Part shown: positions 46,138-54,988 of the stretch, in pieces | How the letters are laid out: the number at the start of each line of letters is the position of its first letter | Numbering within the stretch: the first letter of the stretch is position 1 | NCBI RefSeq assembly: GCF_002749975.1 | Contig: NZ_PEIG01000001.1 | Span: 434,001 to 498,000, forward strand | Direction of reading: 5' to 3' | Length of the DNA: 64,000 nucleotides | Source: Gloeocapsopsis sp. IPPAS B-1203 | GTDB taxonomy: Bacteria > Cyanobacteriota > Cyanobacteriia > Cyanobacteriales > Chroococcidiopsidaceae | Made by a program: the position numbers and the translations under genes | Notes under the pieces: generated by a model | What the model saw: only the letters and a program-made list of their open reading frames with translations | Told to the model about the DNA's origin: nothing | The model's database searches: none

Positions 46138-46196
46138 TAATGTTGAATATGTTGCTAAGATTCCATGAAAAAGTAGTTAATAGCTAATAAAGCTCT

Positions 46197-46541
46197 CTAT
46201 GCTAAATCTTGAATAGCTTGATTAACTTCTTCAATCAGTTTGGGTAGATCTTCTTTAACTACCTGCCAAATAATATTCATGTCAACGTCAAAATAAGCAT
46301 GAGTAACTCGGTTTCTCATACCAATAATCTCGCGCCAAGGAATTCGAGAATAAGTATTTTGACAAGCAGGGGAGACTTTATTGGCAGCTTCTCCTATAAT
46401 TTCGATCAATCGCACTAGTGCTAAAGACAACATTTGGTTACTATCTAAATCTTCGCGATCGCGATCTTTAACAAAATTAATTGCTGTAACTGCTGCATCT
46501 CGAATATGTTTAAGACGAGTTAGATCGTCAATCGTGCTCAT
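46197..46541 (-). CDS. hepT: HepT-type HEPN toxin
   Basis: 114 residues of the DUF86/HepT family, with the RNase motif RNRVTHAYFDVD (R-x4-H-x-Y) near residue 78. HEPN toxins of this family cleave RNA or are inactivated by AMPylation of the tyrosine in this motif by the cognate MntA. It overlaps the 3' end of mntA by 14 bp and is co-transcribed with it on the minus strand, opposite to the siderophore genes either side. Confidence 0.9.
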   Translation of the reverse strand: MSTIDDLTRLKHIRDAAVTAINFVKDRDREDLDSNQMLSLALVRLIEIIGEAANKVSPACQNTYSRIPWREIIGMRNRVTHAYFDVDMNIIWQVVKEDLPKLIEEVNQAIQDLA

Positions 46542-46830
46542 AAACGATCATTGCCTCTTGTAAAACGCGATCGCGAAAATAACAACTTAAATCTGCTGGT
46601 GTTCTTAAATCTACCACTTGCCCTAACAAATGACTTAACTCATCTTCCATCCTCACAATTGCTAACCCAGGTGTTTTTCCTACTTCAAACTCCACTAATA
46701 CATCTATGTCACTATTCTTAGTAAAATCATCACGCAGAACCGAACCAAATAAAGCTAATTTACGAATAGAGTGCTGCCGACAAAACTGATATATTTCGGC
46801 TTTTGGTAAATCAATTAGCAATGTTTTCAT
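46528..46830 (-). CDS. mntA: MntA-type nucleotidyltransferase antitoxin
   Basis: 100 residues with the minimal nucleotidyltransferase signature LALFGSVLRDDFTKNSDIDV (GS-x10-DxD). MntA antitoxins add AMP to the HEPN toxin tyrosine and silence it. The gene comes first in the two-gene operon. A long AT-rich gap (46831-47125, 295 bp, no gene) follows upstream on its own strand. Confidence 0.9.
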   Translation of the reverse strand: MKTLLIDLPKAEIYQFCRQHSIRKLALFGSVLRDDFTKNSDIDVLVEFEVGKTPGLAIVRMEDELSHLLGQVVDLRTPADLSCYFRDRVLQEAMIVYEHD

Positions 46831-47125
46831 AATTCCGATTTCTTCAAAACTTTTCGACTTTTTTTTATTAACGCAATGTCACCACTACAATAATATATAC
46901 TTTTTTAATATTAAAAATAACCTTTTTGTCTAGTCATTAATCACTATTCTAGTGTCTATGTTTTTATAATTTATAACAATTTTATAAACTTCAATAAATA
47001 AATCAATATTAGCAAAGCTACAAAAATAAGTATTTATTAGTTAGAAAAGCTATTACGTCTTCTCAAAAACTAGTGAACTATATGAGAGATATCTGTTATT
47101 TCGTTGATCATTACAATATATTACT
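46831..47125. other. AT-rich gap between mntA and FecB-type gene
   Basis: About 295 bp, very AT-rich, with no open frame. It presumably contains the promoters of both the divergent mntA-hepT operon and the siderophore-binding gene. No Fur box, hairpin or repeat was recognised with confidence. Confidence 0.35.
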
Positions 47126-48121
47126 ATGGCATTAAAACTATCCTTACTTATTCAAATCTATCAACGCTTTTTGTTCATTCTCTTTTTGATTTTAATCACT
47201 GCGTGTTTCCCTCAAAATCACACTGATACTCCCAATTTACACTCGGCAACTTCAGAATGTCGAGTGATTAAACATTGGATGGGCGAAGCTTGTGTTCCTG
47301 CTAATCCACAACGAATTATTGTCCTCGATACCAATCCCCTAGATGCTGTTTTAGCACTCGGAGTTAAACCTATCGGTTCTCCAGGATTTGAGTACCTTTC
47401 ACTTCCAGAAGCGCAAACAAAGGAAATTGAAATCATTGGGAGTAATGCTCAACCCAGCCTTGAAAAAATTGCCCTTTTAAAACCCGATTTGATTCTAGGT
47501 ATTCAGTGGAACGCAGAAATTTATCCACAATTATCGCAAATCGCACCGACTGTCATGGCTCCCGCAAACGATCCTGAGTGGAAAGAAGATTTGAGGCTTT
47601 ATGCTCAAGCACTCGGCAAAACTGAAAAAGCTGAACAACTATTGCAAGATTACCACGAGCGAATTCAAGAATTTCAGCAACGCATGGGTGACAAACTCCA
47701 ACAAACGGAAGTTTCCATTGTCACAACGATTGCTTATGGTTCTAGTCTTCCCGCCCGCATCTACTTAAGCGAATCATTTATGGGTTCGGTAGTTCAAGAA
47801 GCAGGCTTACAAAGACCAACTGCACAAAATACACTACCATTTGCACTAACCCAAAACTGGGCAATAGATGTTTCAATTGAACGACTTGACTTAATCGATG
47901 GCGATGTCATTTTTGCGGCAAATACCGATCCTCAAAACTCAGAACTAAAGTCTACCTTATCTGCACTTCAGCAAAATCCGTTGTGGTCGAATCTCAACGC
48001 GGTTAAACAAGGCAAAGTCTATACAGTAAGTTATGACATTTGGGTTGCTCAGCGCAATATTGGAGGTGCGAATCGCATTTTGGATGATCTGTTTAAGTAT
48101 TTAGTTGAGGAAAACGATTAG
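47126..48121 (+). CDS. FecB-type ferric-siderophore-binding lipoprotein
   Basis: 331 residues. The lipobox is LILITACFPQ. The fold is as in the paralogue at 33888, with WMGEACVPANPQRIIVLDTN, LGVKPIGSPGF, LKPDLILGIQWN and the C-lobe VKQGKVYTVSYDIWVAQRNI, GGANRILDDLF. It is the periplasmic partner of a TonB receptor, probably that at 43648, although HepT/MntA lies between them on the other strand. The two paralogues share length and C-terminus, indicating old duplication with divergence. Confidence 0.92.
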   Translation: MALKLSLLIQIYQRFLFILFLILITACFPQNHTDTPNLHSATSECRVIKHWMGEACVPANPQRIIVLDTNPLDAVLALGVKPIGSPGFEYLSLPEAQTKEIEIIGSNAQPSLEKIALLKPDLILGIQWNAEIYPQLSQIAPTVMAPANDPEWKEDLRLYAQALGKTEKAEQLLQDYHERIQEFQQRMGDKLQQTEVSIVTTIAYGSSLPARIYLSESFMGSVVQEAGLQRPTAQNTLPFALTQNWAIDVSIERLDLIDGDVIFAANTDPQNSELKSTLSALQQNPLWSNLNAVKQGKVYTVSYDIWVAQRNIGGANRILDDLFKYLVEEND

Positions 48122-48159
48122 TAGATGAGTTTATGCGATCGCCCAGTTGAATTGCAACA

Positions 48160-48381
48160 TTATTCTGTTGCAAAGCTAGAAATAAAAGCTGCGATTGGTT
48201 CAATTTGTGACTCAGATACTTCAACTGTATTTTCAGGAATGAGTCCTTCCAGACTGTAACCGTCTTCTTGACCTTTAGGCATTGGGTAATATTCAACAAT
48301 CGTTGCTATAGCACCTTTGTTCAAATCGTATTTAGGCAAATCTTTTTGTAAAGCAACTTGGGTAAAGAGTTGAAATTTCAT
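48160..48381 (-). CDS. DUF4926 protein, putative antitoxin
   Basis: 73 residues from ATG 48381 (MKFQLFTQVALQKDLPKY); a longer frame to 48444 is inside the upstream gene and is rejected. It matches the DUF4926 family: DLNKGAIATIVEYYP, YSLEGLIPENTVEVSESQIEP. Its start overlaps the stop of the DUF6883 gene by four bases (ATGA, 48378-48381). Such DUF4926-DUF6883 pairs have been noted as likely toxin-antitoxin or immunity modules, with function unproven. Confidence 0.75.
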   Translation of the reverse strand: MKFQLFTQVALQKDLPKYDLNKGAIATIVEYYPMPKGQEDGYSLEGLIPENTVEVSESQIEPIAAFISSFATE

Positions 48382-48710
48382 TGTTCTTCCCTCCTGACTG
48401 GAAACAGTGTAACAAACCTTGTGAGTCCGGCAGAAACTAGCCAAATTGTTTTCACACTCAAAACAGTGCCATTTGCTCTGGTTAAACTTCCAACAATGAC
48501 AAATTTTTGACCATAAGGCGTTTCTTCTGTTGGTACTGCCTCTAACGAAAGTATCTGTTCTCTTAAATCTTGTTCTAATTGCTGCCAGTTCTCTAATATA
48601 TAACCTGCTTGGGCTAAAAACTGAGACTTATCATCTTTTGGCAGTAAAACCAGTAGATAGTTCCTAAGCTTAGTTTTCGCGATCGCGGCATTAGGGTCTA
48701 AATACGTCAA
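48378..48710 (-). CDS. DUF6883 protein, putative toxin
   Basis: 110 residues. It resembles the DUF6883 family (LDPNAAIAKTKLRNYLL at the start, GYILENWQQLEQDLREQIL, and the closing VKTIWLVSAGLTRFVTLFPV), a small domain seen in polymorphic toxins and in stand-alone pairs with DUF4926. It is the first gene of the two-gene unit; the next gene starts four bases before its end. No catalytic residues can be assigned. Function is inferred from family context only. Confidence 0.65.
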   Translation of the reverse strand: MTYLDPNAAIAKTKLRNYLLVLLPKDDKSQFLAQAGYILENWQQLEQDLREQILSLEAVPTEETPYGQKFVIVGSLTRANGTVLSVKTIWLVSAGLTRFVTLFPVRREEQ

Positions 48711-48837
48711 TGACTAGCTTGTCCTCAAACACCAATTAACTTCTGTAACGACCAAGGGAAGTTGCTTGATCAATCTTATTATGGCTACCGATATCGAGTA
48801 TCGGAATTCACTACAAAATTAAACACAATTATCAACT

Positions 48838-48993
48838 ATGTTACAGCCGAAGTTTTTAGAACAGTTATTTGCATCTTTTAACATCGATCCTTACACAGCC
48901 CAAACTTTACGCTTTACGCCACCAGACGATCGCACTGAAGTGATTTCTGCTGTGGAGTATGTGCAAAGCGATCGCTGTAATGGCAATGATTAG
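48838..48993 (+). pseudogene. Truncated 5' end of an unidentified gene
   Basis: A 51-codon frame starting at ATG 48838: MLQPKFLEQLFASFNIDPYT, then AQTLRFTPPDDRTEVISAVE, a natural-looking N-terminus. From about codon 46 it runs, out of frame, into the MFS remnant below. The family is not recognised. The switch occurs next to a HIP1 octamer (48968-48975). Confidence 0.45.
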
Positions 48994-49576
48994 AAACTGC
49001 TTGTTATTAAGCAATAATCTCGCAATCTGGCATCTCTATCTCACCAGTGCTATTGCCGGACTCATTGGCTACATTCAGGGACTTGCGTTTTCTGCTTCAC
49101 AAGCACTCATTGTTCCTAAGCAACATTATGTACGCATTGGTGCTTTGGGTTCAATCCAAGGCTTTGGTTCGGGTGTCTTTGCACCTGCTTTAGCTGGTAT
49201 CCTTTATCCACTTGTCGGGCTTGCTGGGATTTTAGTTCTGGATGTGATGACGTTCATCATTGCAGTTGGTACACTCGTAGTCGTGCATATTCCTCAACCT
49301 GTGTATCAGGATGAGATGCAACAAGAGATACAAGTGCGATCGCGGCAACAATTAACGTTTGGGTTTCGATATCTTTTACAACACCCTAGCCTAGCAGTTC
49401 TGCAACTATTTACACTAAGTTTTATCTTTTTTGATAACGCGGCACTACTTGAGTCTGTTGTTTTAGCACGTACTAATAATAACACCGCTTTAGGAAATAT
49501 CTTTGGTACTGAACAAGGTAGCGGTATGGCGCTGCAATTTACGCTTTTCTCATTAGATCTCCTGCATGAATCGTAG
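48962..49576 (+). pseudogene. Truncated MFS transporter (EntS-like)
   Basis: About 205 codons with central MFS helices: LYLTSAIAGLIGYIQGLAFS, VPKQHYVRIGALGSIQGFGS and GVFAPALAGILYPLVGLAGI, then the cytosolic loop VVVHIPQP. These are characteristic of EntS/siderophore-exporter-type MFS proteins, which have about 410 residues and 12 helices. The first two or three helices are missing before the junction near 48968, and the sequence ends abruptly after LARTNNN with LLHES. It is very likely a dead exporter of a lost siderophore locus. Confidence 0.75.
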
Positions 49577-49844
49577 ATGCCCTACGACTGAAGTCGGGGC
49601 TATCCAGGCAAAGTGTACCTTCATACACTAAAATGAGATTTTTAGTAGTAAGTCCACGGAGGTGGACTTTGTTTATTTAGGTGCGAATTTATTCGCCCAG
49701 TATTCGCCCAGTATTCACGCAGGAGGTCTATTTATTGTGGTGCTAATTTGTATAGGTAGCTATGCAATTCCTGTTCTGAGAAATATTGAGGATCTCTAGC
49801 CGGATCGTGATATCGTTCTTTAATGAGAATGCCGATGCATAACT
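49577..49844. repeat. Repeat-rich debris after truncated MFS gene
   Basis: It contains a perfect hairpin, AAGTCCAC(GGAG)GTGGACTT at 49650-49669, a tandem 11-bp duplication ATTCGCCCAGT at 49691-49712, and a CTACGACTGAAGTCGGGGCT motif near 49581 of the type found at the ends of cyanobacterial repeats. No transposase is present. It may be scar tissue of a lost mobile element. Confidence 0.5.
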
Positions 49845-50210
49845 TTATTCGCCCTGTTGCTTGATTTGCTCTAACATTGATTTGTAATCTTGGCGTTCAG
49901 GATAGAGTTTTACCAGTTTTTCCAAGGGAGCGATCGCGGCATTTGCAGAATTCATCTGCAACCGTGTCAAGGCTAATCCTTCGAGTGCGGCTTGATTTTC
50001 TGGCTCTCGTTGCAAAACAACTTCGTATCCTTGTGCTTGTGCTTGCCGTTGTGATTCTGGCGACACTGCTGCATTCGGGCTAGGTTGAGTCAAAGCATGG
50101 TTAATAGTACTAATTGCACCATATAGTGTTGAACCCAAAAAAGCCACAATCGATGCCCAGGTTATAATTTGCTGAAAACGCTTGCGAGAACTATTTTGAT
50201 ATTTATCCAT
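49845..50210 (-). CDS. TPR-repeat membrane-anchored protein
   Basis: 121 residues from ATG 50210 (a TTG upstream is not used). An N-terminal anchor (QIITWASIVAFLGSTLYG) is followed by a linker and a tetratricopeptide-like pair of helices: RQAQAQGYEVVLQREPENQA, ALEGLALTRLQMNSANAAIA, PLEKLVKLYPERQDYKSMLE. It probably presents a scaffold surface in the periplasm. Length is short for the class; no partner is evident. Confidence 0.65.
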   Translation of the reverse strand: MDKYQNSSRKRFQQIITWASIVAFLGSTLYGAISTINHALTQPSPNAAVSPESQRQAQAQGYEVVLQREPENQAALEGLALTRLQMNSANAAIAPLEKLVKLYPERQDYKSMLEQIKQQGE

Positions 50211-50495
50211 AAGTCTTTTATTATTACTCAATGTATTGTGTCTACTGTTAAGCTACCCATTCTTGTGCAAGTAGTAACCTCTTAGTACCTAGCTTGATGA
50301 CACAAGACAAACATGGTAGTGATTACCGTACTTCAGGGAAAAATACACACACCAAGTAAAAATATTTGTGGTACTCTAAATTAATAGAAAGTGCTTTTCG
50401 AGCTTGAGAAGCTAGAGCATTGCAGATTAAATCAAATTGAAGGCGCTTCTCTAATCGAGCATTGACCAAACTTTATTAAACATTAAATCGAGGTT

Positions 50496-50714
50496 ATGTC
50501 TCAGCAAGTTATTCACCCAATGGTGAAGTTGCAACATCATGTGCGATCGCTGGTAGAATCAAATATCCTCAAACCAAGTGATAGCATCTGGAAAATTGCC
50601 CTATTGTATGGAAATGAATGGCATTACTGGAAACAAGAACTATTGGACTTCGGGTTTGCGATGCAAGATCCTGTCAGCGAGCTATTAGCAGTTGAAGCGT
50701 GGGATGAAGAATAA
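50496..50714 (+). CDS. DUF4327 family protein
   Basis: 72 residues. It matches the cyanobacterial DUF4327 family: VIHPMVKLQHHVRSLVESNI, then WKIALLYGNEWHYWKQELLD and the acidic end LLAVEAWDEE. Small, soluble, no known function. ATG 50496 is preceded by GAGGTT. It converges on the kinase gene. Confidence 0.8.
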   Translation: MSQQVIHPMVKLQHHVRSLVESNILKPSDSIWKIALLYGNEWHYWKQELLDFGFAMQDPVSELLAVEAWDEE

Positions 50715-50729
50715 GGTTATTATCGCAAG

Positions 50730-51932
50730 TTAATGCGCTGATTTTAGAGCAGCAGCGAGTTCTTTGGCGGTAGCATAGCGATCGCTGGGGGTAGGATCTG
50801 TTGCTCTTTCAATCACTCTTCGCAGTTGTGGTGTAATTGTGGGGACACTAGAGACATCAAAGTAATATCCTTTACCACGTTGTTTAAGAAACTTAAAGGG
50901 AGTTTCACCAGTCAGTAGAAAAATTAATGTAGCACCTACTGCATAAAGATCTGACTGAATCAATGGTTGCCCTCGCTCTTGTTCAGGCGCAGCAAATCCT
51001 TCTGCACCGATCCGAGTTGCCGGAGCCGTACTACTTTCCTTAACTGCACCAAAGTCTAGGACTACGATATGGTTATCTGCGCGGCGTACTAGTAAATTGG
51101 CAGGTTTAATATCACGGTGAATTAGAGGAGGATCTTGAGTATGAATGTACTCTAATACGTCACAAGTTTGCAGCATCCAAGCGATCGCTTGTGCTGGTGT
51201 TACAGGTCCTCGCTCTAGTACGAGCCTTTCGAGATCTTGACCGTGGATCAGTTCCATTGCTAGATATTTCTTACCATCTTGGAGAAAAAAATCATAATAC
51301 TGAGGAATACCTGAATGCTGTAATGCAGCTAAAGTACGCGCTTCGCGTTCAAATAACTCTCGTGCTTTGGCAATTTTTGCCATATCCGCATTCATTTCTT
51401 TTAAGACAAGAAGTTGGGGATGTTCGGTGATTGTTTTGGTAGCATCCCATGCTAAATAAGTTGTTCCCATACCTCCTTGTCCAAGGGTACGTAGCACTTG
51501 GTATTGTCGAATTTGGCGCAAAACTGTAAGCGGTTGACCGCAGCGACTACAAAAAAGGCTGTTAGCCGAATTTCCCCTATGATCGCAGCGCAAGCTAGAA
51601 GTTGTAGCAATCTTTCCTTGTGGATTCATCTGAAATCTGAGGAGAGGACCGCCTCGCGCCAACTGAATAATAGAATTATCAGCAACAGGACTTTGTGTCA
51701 CCAAAGTACCATCTAGAAAAGTGCCATTTGTTCCTCGATTAGTCAGATGCCAAGCACTTTGATGTCCGGTTTGAACGCGCTGTAGTTCAAGATGATAGCG
51801 GGAAACCATCAAGTCACTTAATACGACGTCATTGTCTGGAGAACGACCAATCCGAATTAGCGATTGATTTTCAAACTGCCACTGCTGTAGTGGTGTTTTT
51901 TGTTGAGGATCTAATAAGTACAGTGCGACCAC
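50730..51932 (-). CDS. Serine/threonine protein kinase with FHA and zinc-ribbon domains
   Basis: 400 residues. An FHA domain (about 20-100: LIRIGRSPDNDVVLSDLMVS RYHLE, GTNGTFLDGT) is followed by a zinc ribbon (CDHRGNSANSLFCSRCGQ, near 115-132) and a complete kinase domain: G-loop GQGGMGTTYLAWD, Lys in LVLKEMN, HRD in IHRDIKPANLL, DFG in VLDFGAVKE and AAPEQERGQ. There is no transmembrane helix, so it is cytosolic. The FHA domain binds phosphothreonine. It follows the PP2C gene by 44 bp and is probably co-transcribed. Confidence 0.93.
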   Translation of the reverse strand: MVALYLLDPQQKTPLQQWQFENQSLIRIGRSPDNDVVLSDLMVSRYHLELQRVQTGHQSAWHLTNRGTNGTFLDGTLVTQSPVADNSIIQLARGGPLLRFQMNPQGKIATTSSLRCDHRGNSANSLFCSRCGQPLTVLRQIRQYQVLRTLGQGGMGTTYLAWDATKTITEHPQLLVLKEMNADMAKIAKARELFEREARTLAALQHSGIPQYYDFFLQDGKKYLAMELIHGQDLERLVLERGPVTPAQAIAWMLQTCDVLEYIHTQDPPLIHRDIKPANLLVRRADNHIVVLDFGAVKESSTAPATRIGAEGFAAPEQERGQPLIQSDLYAVGATLIFLLTGETPFKFLKQRGKGYYFDVSSVPTITPQLRRVIERATDPTPSDRYATAKELAAALKSAH

Positions 51933-51976
51933 ACCAAATAAGATAAGATGAAAAGACTAAAGTATCGTAGTGAAAA

Positions 51977-53893
51977 TTAAGTTAAAGGTATTGTTGGTTC
52001 CGCGTCGTCGCGTTTCGGACGAACTTTTGCCCGAATTAAGATTGCTGTGATGTTATCGTGACCATTGTAATGATTTGCTAAATCAATTAAATTGGCAAGA
52101 CCTTGAGTTAAATTTGCTTCTGAACTTAGAAGTGGTTCTAAGTGCGTGTGCCAGTGATGTTCTACAAGGTCATTATCTGAAAGACCATCAGAGGTTAATA
52201 TCAGTAATGTATCTTCGCTGAGTTCAAGAAACTGAACATCAGGACTAACATAACTTGCTTCTCGTGGTCCTAAGGCTTGCGTGAGTTGGTAAGCATCAGG
52301 ACGCCCATAGGCAACATCAGGTTCTATCCCACGTAAAATTTCGCGTTGCCCGACTTCGTGATCTGTCGTTACTTGTTCGAGTCCATACTGACGTGATAAA
52401 CGGTAAAGACGACTATCACCAACATGAGCAACAGCAACTTGAGTATTTTGAATCAAAGCCATGACTAAAGTTGTACCCATGCGCCCGACGCCTGCGCGGG
52501 CATCTTGTTGGTTGAGGTCGTAAATTGCTTGGTTTGCCAATTGCACAGCTTCGCGAATTGTATTTTCATCAGGTAGTCGATCGGATTGCCAATGACTTTC
52601 AAAGTATTGTTTGAGAGTATGTACTGCAAGTTTGCTAGCGACTTCGCCACCAGCATGTCCGCCCATGCCATCACAAAGAATGTATAGCCCACGTGCCTGC
52701 AGAGTGCGATCGCCAGGAGTATCAAGTTTATGAATTGTCGTCTCAATACCAAAAAAGTCCTCATTGTGTTCGCGTTGGCGACCGACATCTGTACTTCCTG
52801 CATCTTCTAAGCTAAATAATGCTACGGGTAGTAATAGTGTTGGCATGCTTTCAGTATAAATTTGCGTGTCTCCTACTTCTTGTACATCATCAAGTGTTTC
52901 TGCAGAATCGGAAGATAACGATGTTGTTGTGGGGGCAAACTGGTCTTGAAATTCTGCAGCAATCGATTCTAAGTGCGATCGCACCTCGTCTATCGATTGA
53001 ATGCTACCGCTTTGTAGCGCGTTAATTAATTCAACGAGTAAGCCTAATTGAGTTCGTTGAGACTCTTGAAATAGCTGATACCAGAGATCGCCTAAGTCGT
53101 GCAGTGTTATTCCAGCATCAGGTTTATTGTACAAACGCTGTAGTGCAAGTACTCCATCTTCGTCTACCCGCAGATTAGCGAGTTCCAACAAGCTTTGCTG
53201 ACATTGCCAAGGTTCAAGTGCTACCCAAAGTTGCGTCATCTCGTGCAGCCAATACAAGATTTGCAGAGGAGAAGTTTGGTTATCTTGCCAGAGAGTTACA
53301 AGCTGTTGCCAATGAGAACGATCCTCAATCAACACAAATTCCACATCGTCACTTTGCCATGCATCATGAATCGCTGGAACAACTTGTTGGAGTTGTGATT
53401 GTAGCGTTAGATAAGTTTTTGCGATCGCCGGAACTTCTTCCACGGCTGCTGCACCTGCGAGGAGGGGCGATACTTGCAATGGTTGACAATCAAGAACTCG
53501 CCAGCAGATTTCTGTTTGGTCTGCTGATGCTGTGAGTACGTCAAGGATTTGATAGCGTTGCTGTTGATCTAAAAACGCCCCAACTTCTAGTTTTGGCAAA
53601 ACAGGAAGCGGTATATTTTGTACTGCTAAATCAGAGGTTTCGTCTACAGTTGCTACAGTGTCTGTTTGACATGGCGTCTCACTCGCAGTAGAAGAAATCA
53701 ACGAGGATTGATTTTGAGCAGTTGCGAACCAAATCGTTCCGGTAACAGCATTGCAGTTGTGGCATCGTTCTTGATTGAGTGCCACAGTTGTGCCGCACTT
53801 TGCACAAGGTTTATGCGTAAGCGAAGTACCGCACTGTTGGCAGAACTTATTGTTGGTTGGGTTCTCAAACTGACACTGGGGGCAAATCAGCAT
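51977..53893 (-). CDS. PP2C-type phosphatase with N-terminal double zinc ribbon
   Basis: 638 residues. Two zinc ribbons open it (CPQCQFENPTNNKFCQQCGT and CAKCGTTVALNQERCHNC). The middle about 300 residues have no motif I recognise. The C-terminal 270 hold the metal-dependent PP2C/PPM domain: DVGRQREHNEDFFGIE, LYILCDGMGGHAGGEVASKL, VAHVGDSRLYRLS and ILTSDGLSDNDLVE. It reverses Ser/Thr phosphorylation. It is the first gene of a two-gene operon with the kinase at 50730. Confidence 0.93.
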   Translation of the reverse strand: MLICPQCQFENPTNNKFCQQCGTSLTHKPCAKCGTTVALNQERCHNCNAVTGTIWFATAQNQSSLISSTASETPCQTDTVATVDETSDLAVQNIPLPVLPKLEVGAFLDQQQRYQILDVLTASADQTEICWRVLDCQPLQVSPLLAGAAAVEEVPAIAKTYLTLQSQLQQVVPAIHDAWQSDDVEFVLIEDRSHWQQLVTLWQDNQTSPLQILYWLHEMTQLWVALEPWQCQQSLLELANLRVDEDGVLALQRLYNKPDAGITLHDLGDLWYQLFQESQRTQLGLLVELINALQSGSIQSIDEVRSHLESIAAEFQDQFAPTTTSLSSDSAETLDDVQEVGDTQIYTESMPTLLLPVALFSLEDAGSTDVGRQREHNEDFFGIETTIHKLDTPGDRTLQARGLYILCDGMGGHAGGEVASKLAVHTLKQYFESHWQSDRLPDENTIREAVQLANQAIYDLNQQDARAGVGRMGTTLVMALIQNTQVAVAHVGDSRLYRLSRQYGLEQVTTDHEVGQREILRGIEPDVAYGRPDAYQLTQALGPREASYVSPDVQFLELSEDTLLILTSDGLSDNDLVEHHWHTHLEPLLSSEANLTQGLANLIDLANHYNGHDNITAILIRAKVRPKRDDAEPTIPLT

Positions 53894-54046
53894 ATTATAA
53901 ACAGCTTTGAGGCACTATGGCATGTCATTGGCTACATCCTCCAAGTTGCCACAATTTGTTGCTCCTGCCCACAATTACTAAGCAGTTATGCATTTAATTT
54001 AGTTATCGCGACTAATTTGAAGATAAGGTAATCAAAGTCTATAATA

Positions 54047-54649
54047 CTAATTTCGTTGCTGCCGTTGTTGCCACAGTTTTAATAAAGATTCTTCCTCAGA
54101 AGTTAGATAGCGCCATTGACCAGGTTGAAGATCTCCTAGTTGCAGGTAAGCGATCGCCACTCGAACTAATCTTAAAGTCGGAAACCCTACTTTTGCAGTC
54201 ATTTTGCGAACCTGACGATTTTTACCTTCTGTCAGTGTCATTTCTAACCAAGCGGTGGGAACATTTTTGCGAAAGCGAATAGGATGCGATCGCGGTGGAA
54301 TCGCTGGTTCAATATCGAATAAACGCACTAATGCTGGTTGCGTTTGGTAGTTATTAATGACGACTCCTTGCTGTAATTGACGCAACGCCGCAGCGTCAGG
54401 AATCCTTTCAACTTGTACCCAATATGTACGAGGATGCCGAAACTGGGGATGTGAGAGACGATGTTGCATCTGTCCGCAATCGGTTAATAGCATCAAACCT
54501 TCACTGTCCCAATCTAAGCGCCCAACCGGATACACTCCAGGAACCGCTATATAGTCCTTAAGCGTATGTCTTGCTGCGCCACTACTATCAGTAAATTGGC
54601 TTAAAACACCATATGGCTTGTTAAACAGAATGTAACGATACTTGCCCAT
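54047..54649 (-). CDS. rluE: RluE-type 23S rRNA pseudouridine synthase
   Basis: 200 residues of the RsuA/RluE family: YRYILFNKPYGVLSQFTDSS, VYPVGRLDWDSEGLMLLTDC with the catalytic Asp in RLDWDSEG, and EGKNRQVRKMTAKVGFPTLR. It has no S4 domain, as in RluE. It isomerises a uridine of 23S rRNA. It starts at ATG 54649. Confidence 0.9.
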   Translation of the reverse strand: MGKYRYILFNKPYGVLSQFTDSSGAARHTLKDYIAVPGVYPVGRLDWDSEGLMLLTDCGQMQHRLSHPQFRHPRTYWVQVERIPDAAALRQLQQGVVINNYQTQPALVRLFDIEPAIPPRSHPIRFRKNVPTAWLEMTLTEGKNRQVRKMTAKVGFPTLRLVRVAIAYLQLGDLQPGQWRYLTSEEESLLKLWQQRQQRN

Positions 54650-54988
54650 GCACTTAGAGATACCAGATTTATAATCAACGCTTTTCTCTCCAAGATAAAT
54701 GAATCACCCGTTTGTCAACGGAGTTTGAAAGTAAAGTTCTTACTTCAATCAGAGGCGAATAATGAATTAAATCAATTTTATAGCTTATCTTTTTTTACTA
54801 ATTACTCAATAAAAGGTGTGATAATAGTGACCATCTTTTGAATTTTGATTTGTCAAACAGACAAACTGCTGAACTTTTATGTAACTACAACAAATTAGTT
54901 TTTAATAAAATATCAAAAACCTTATTTTTCTATTTTTTTAATCTTTGAGTTACAAGAAAAATAAAAATAATTAAATGAGCAGAAAAAC
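54650..54988. other. AT-rich gap before glycosyltransferase gene
   Basis: About 340 bp with no gene, long runs of A and T, and no HIP1 site. It contrasts with the preceding 54 kb and probably marks the edge of an acquired segment. Confidence 0.4.

Noticed and set aside
53666-54031. Plus-strand open frame across the start of the PP2C gene
   Set aside because: It is antisense to the zinc-ribbon coding region and has no similarity to known proteins.
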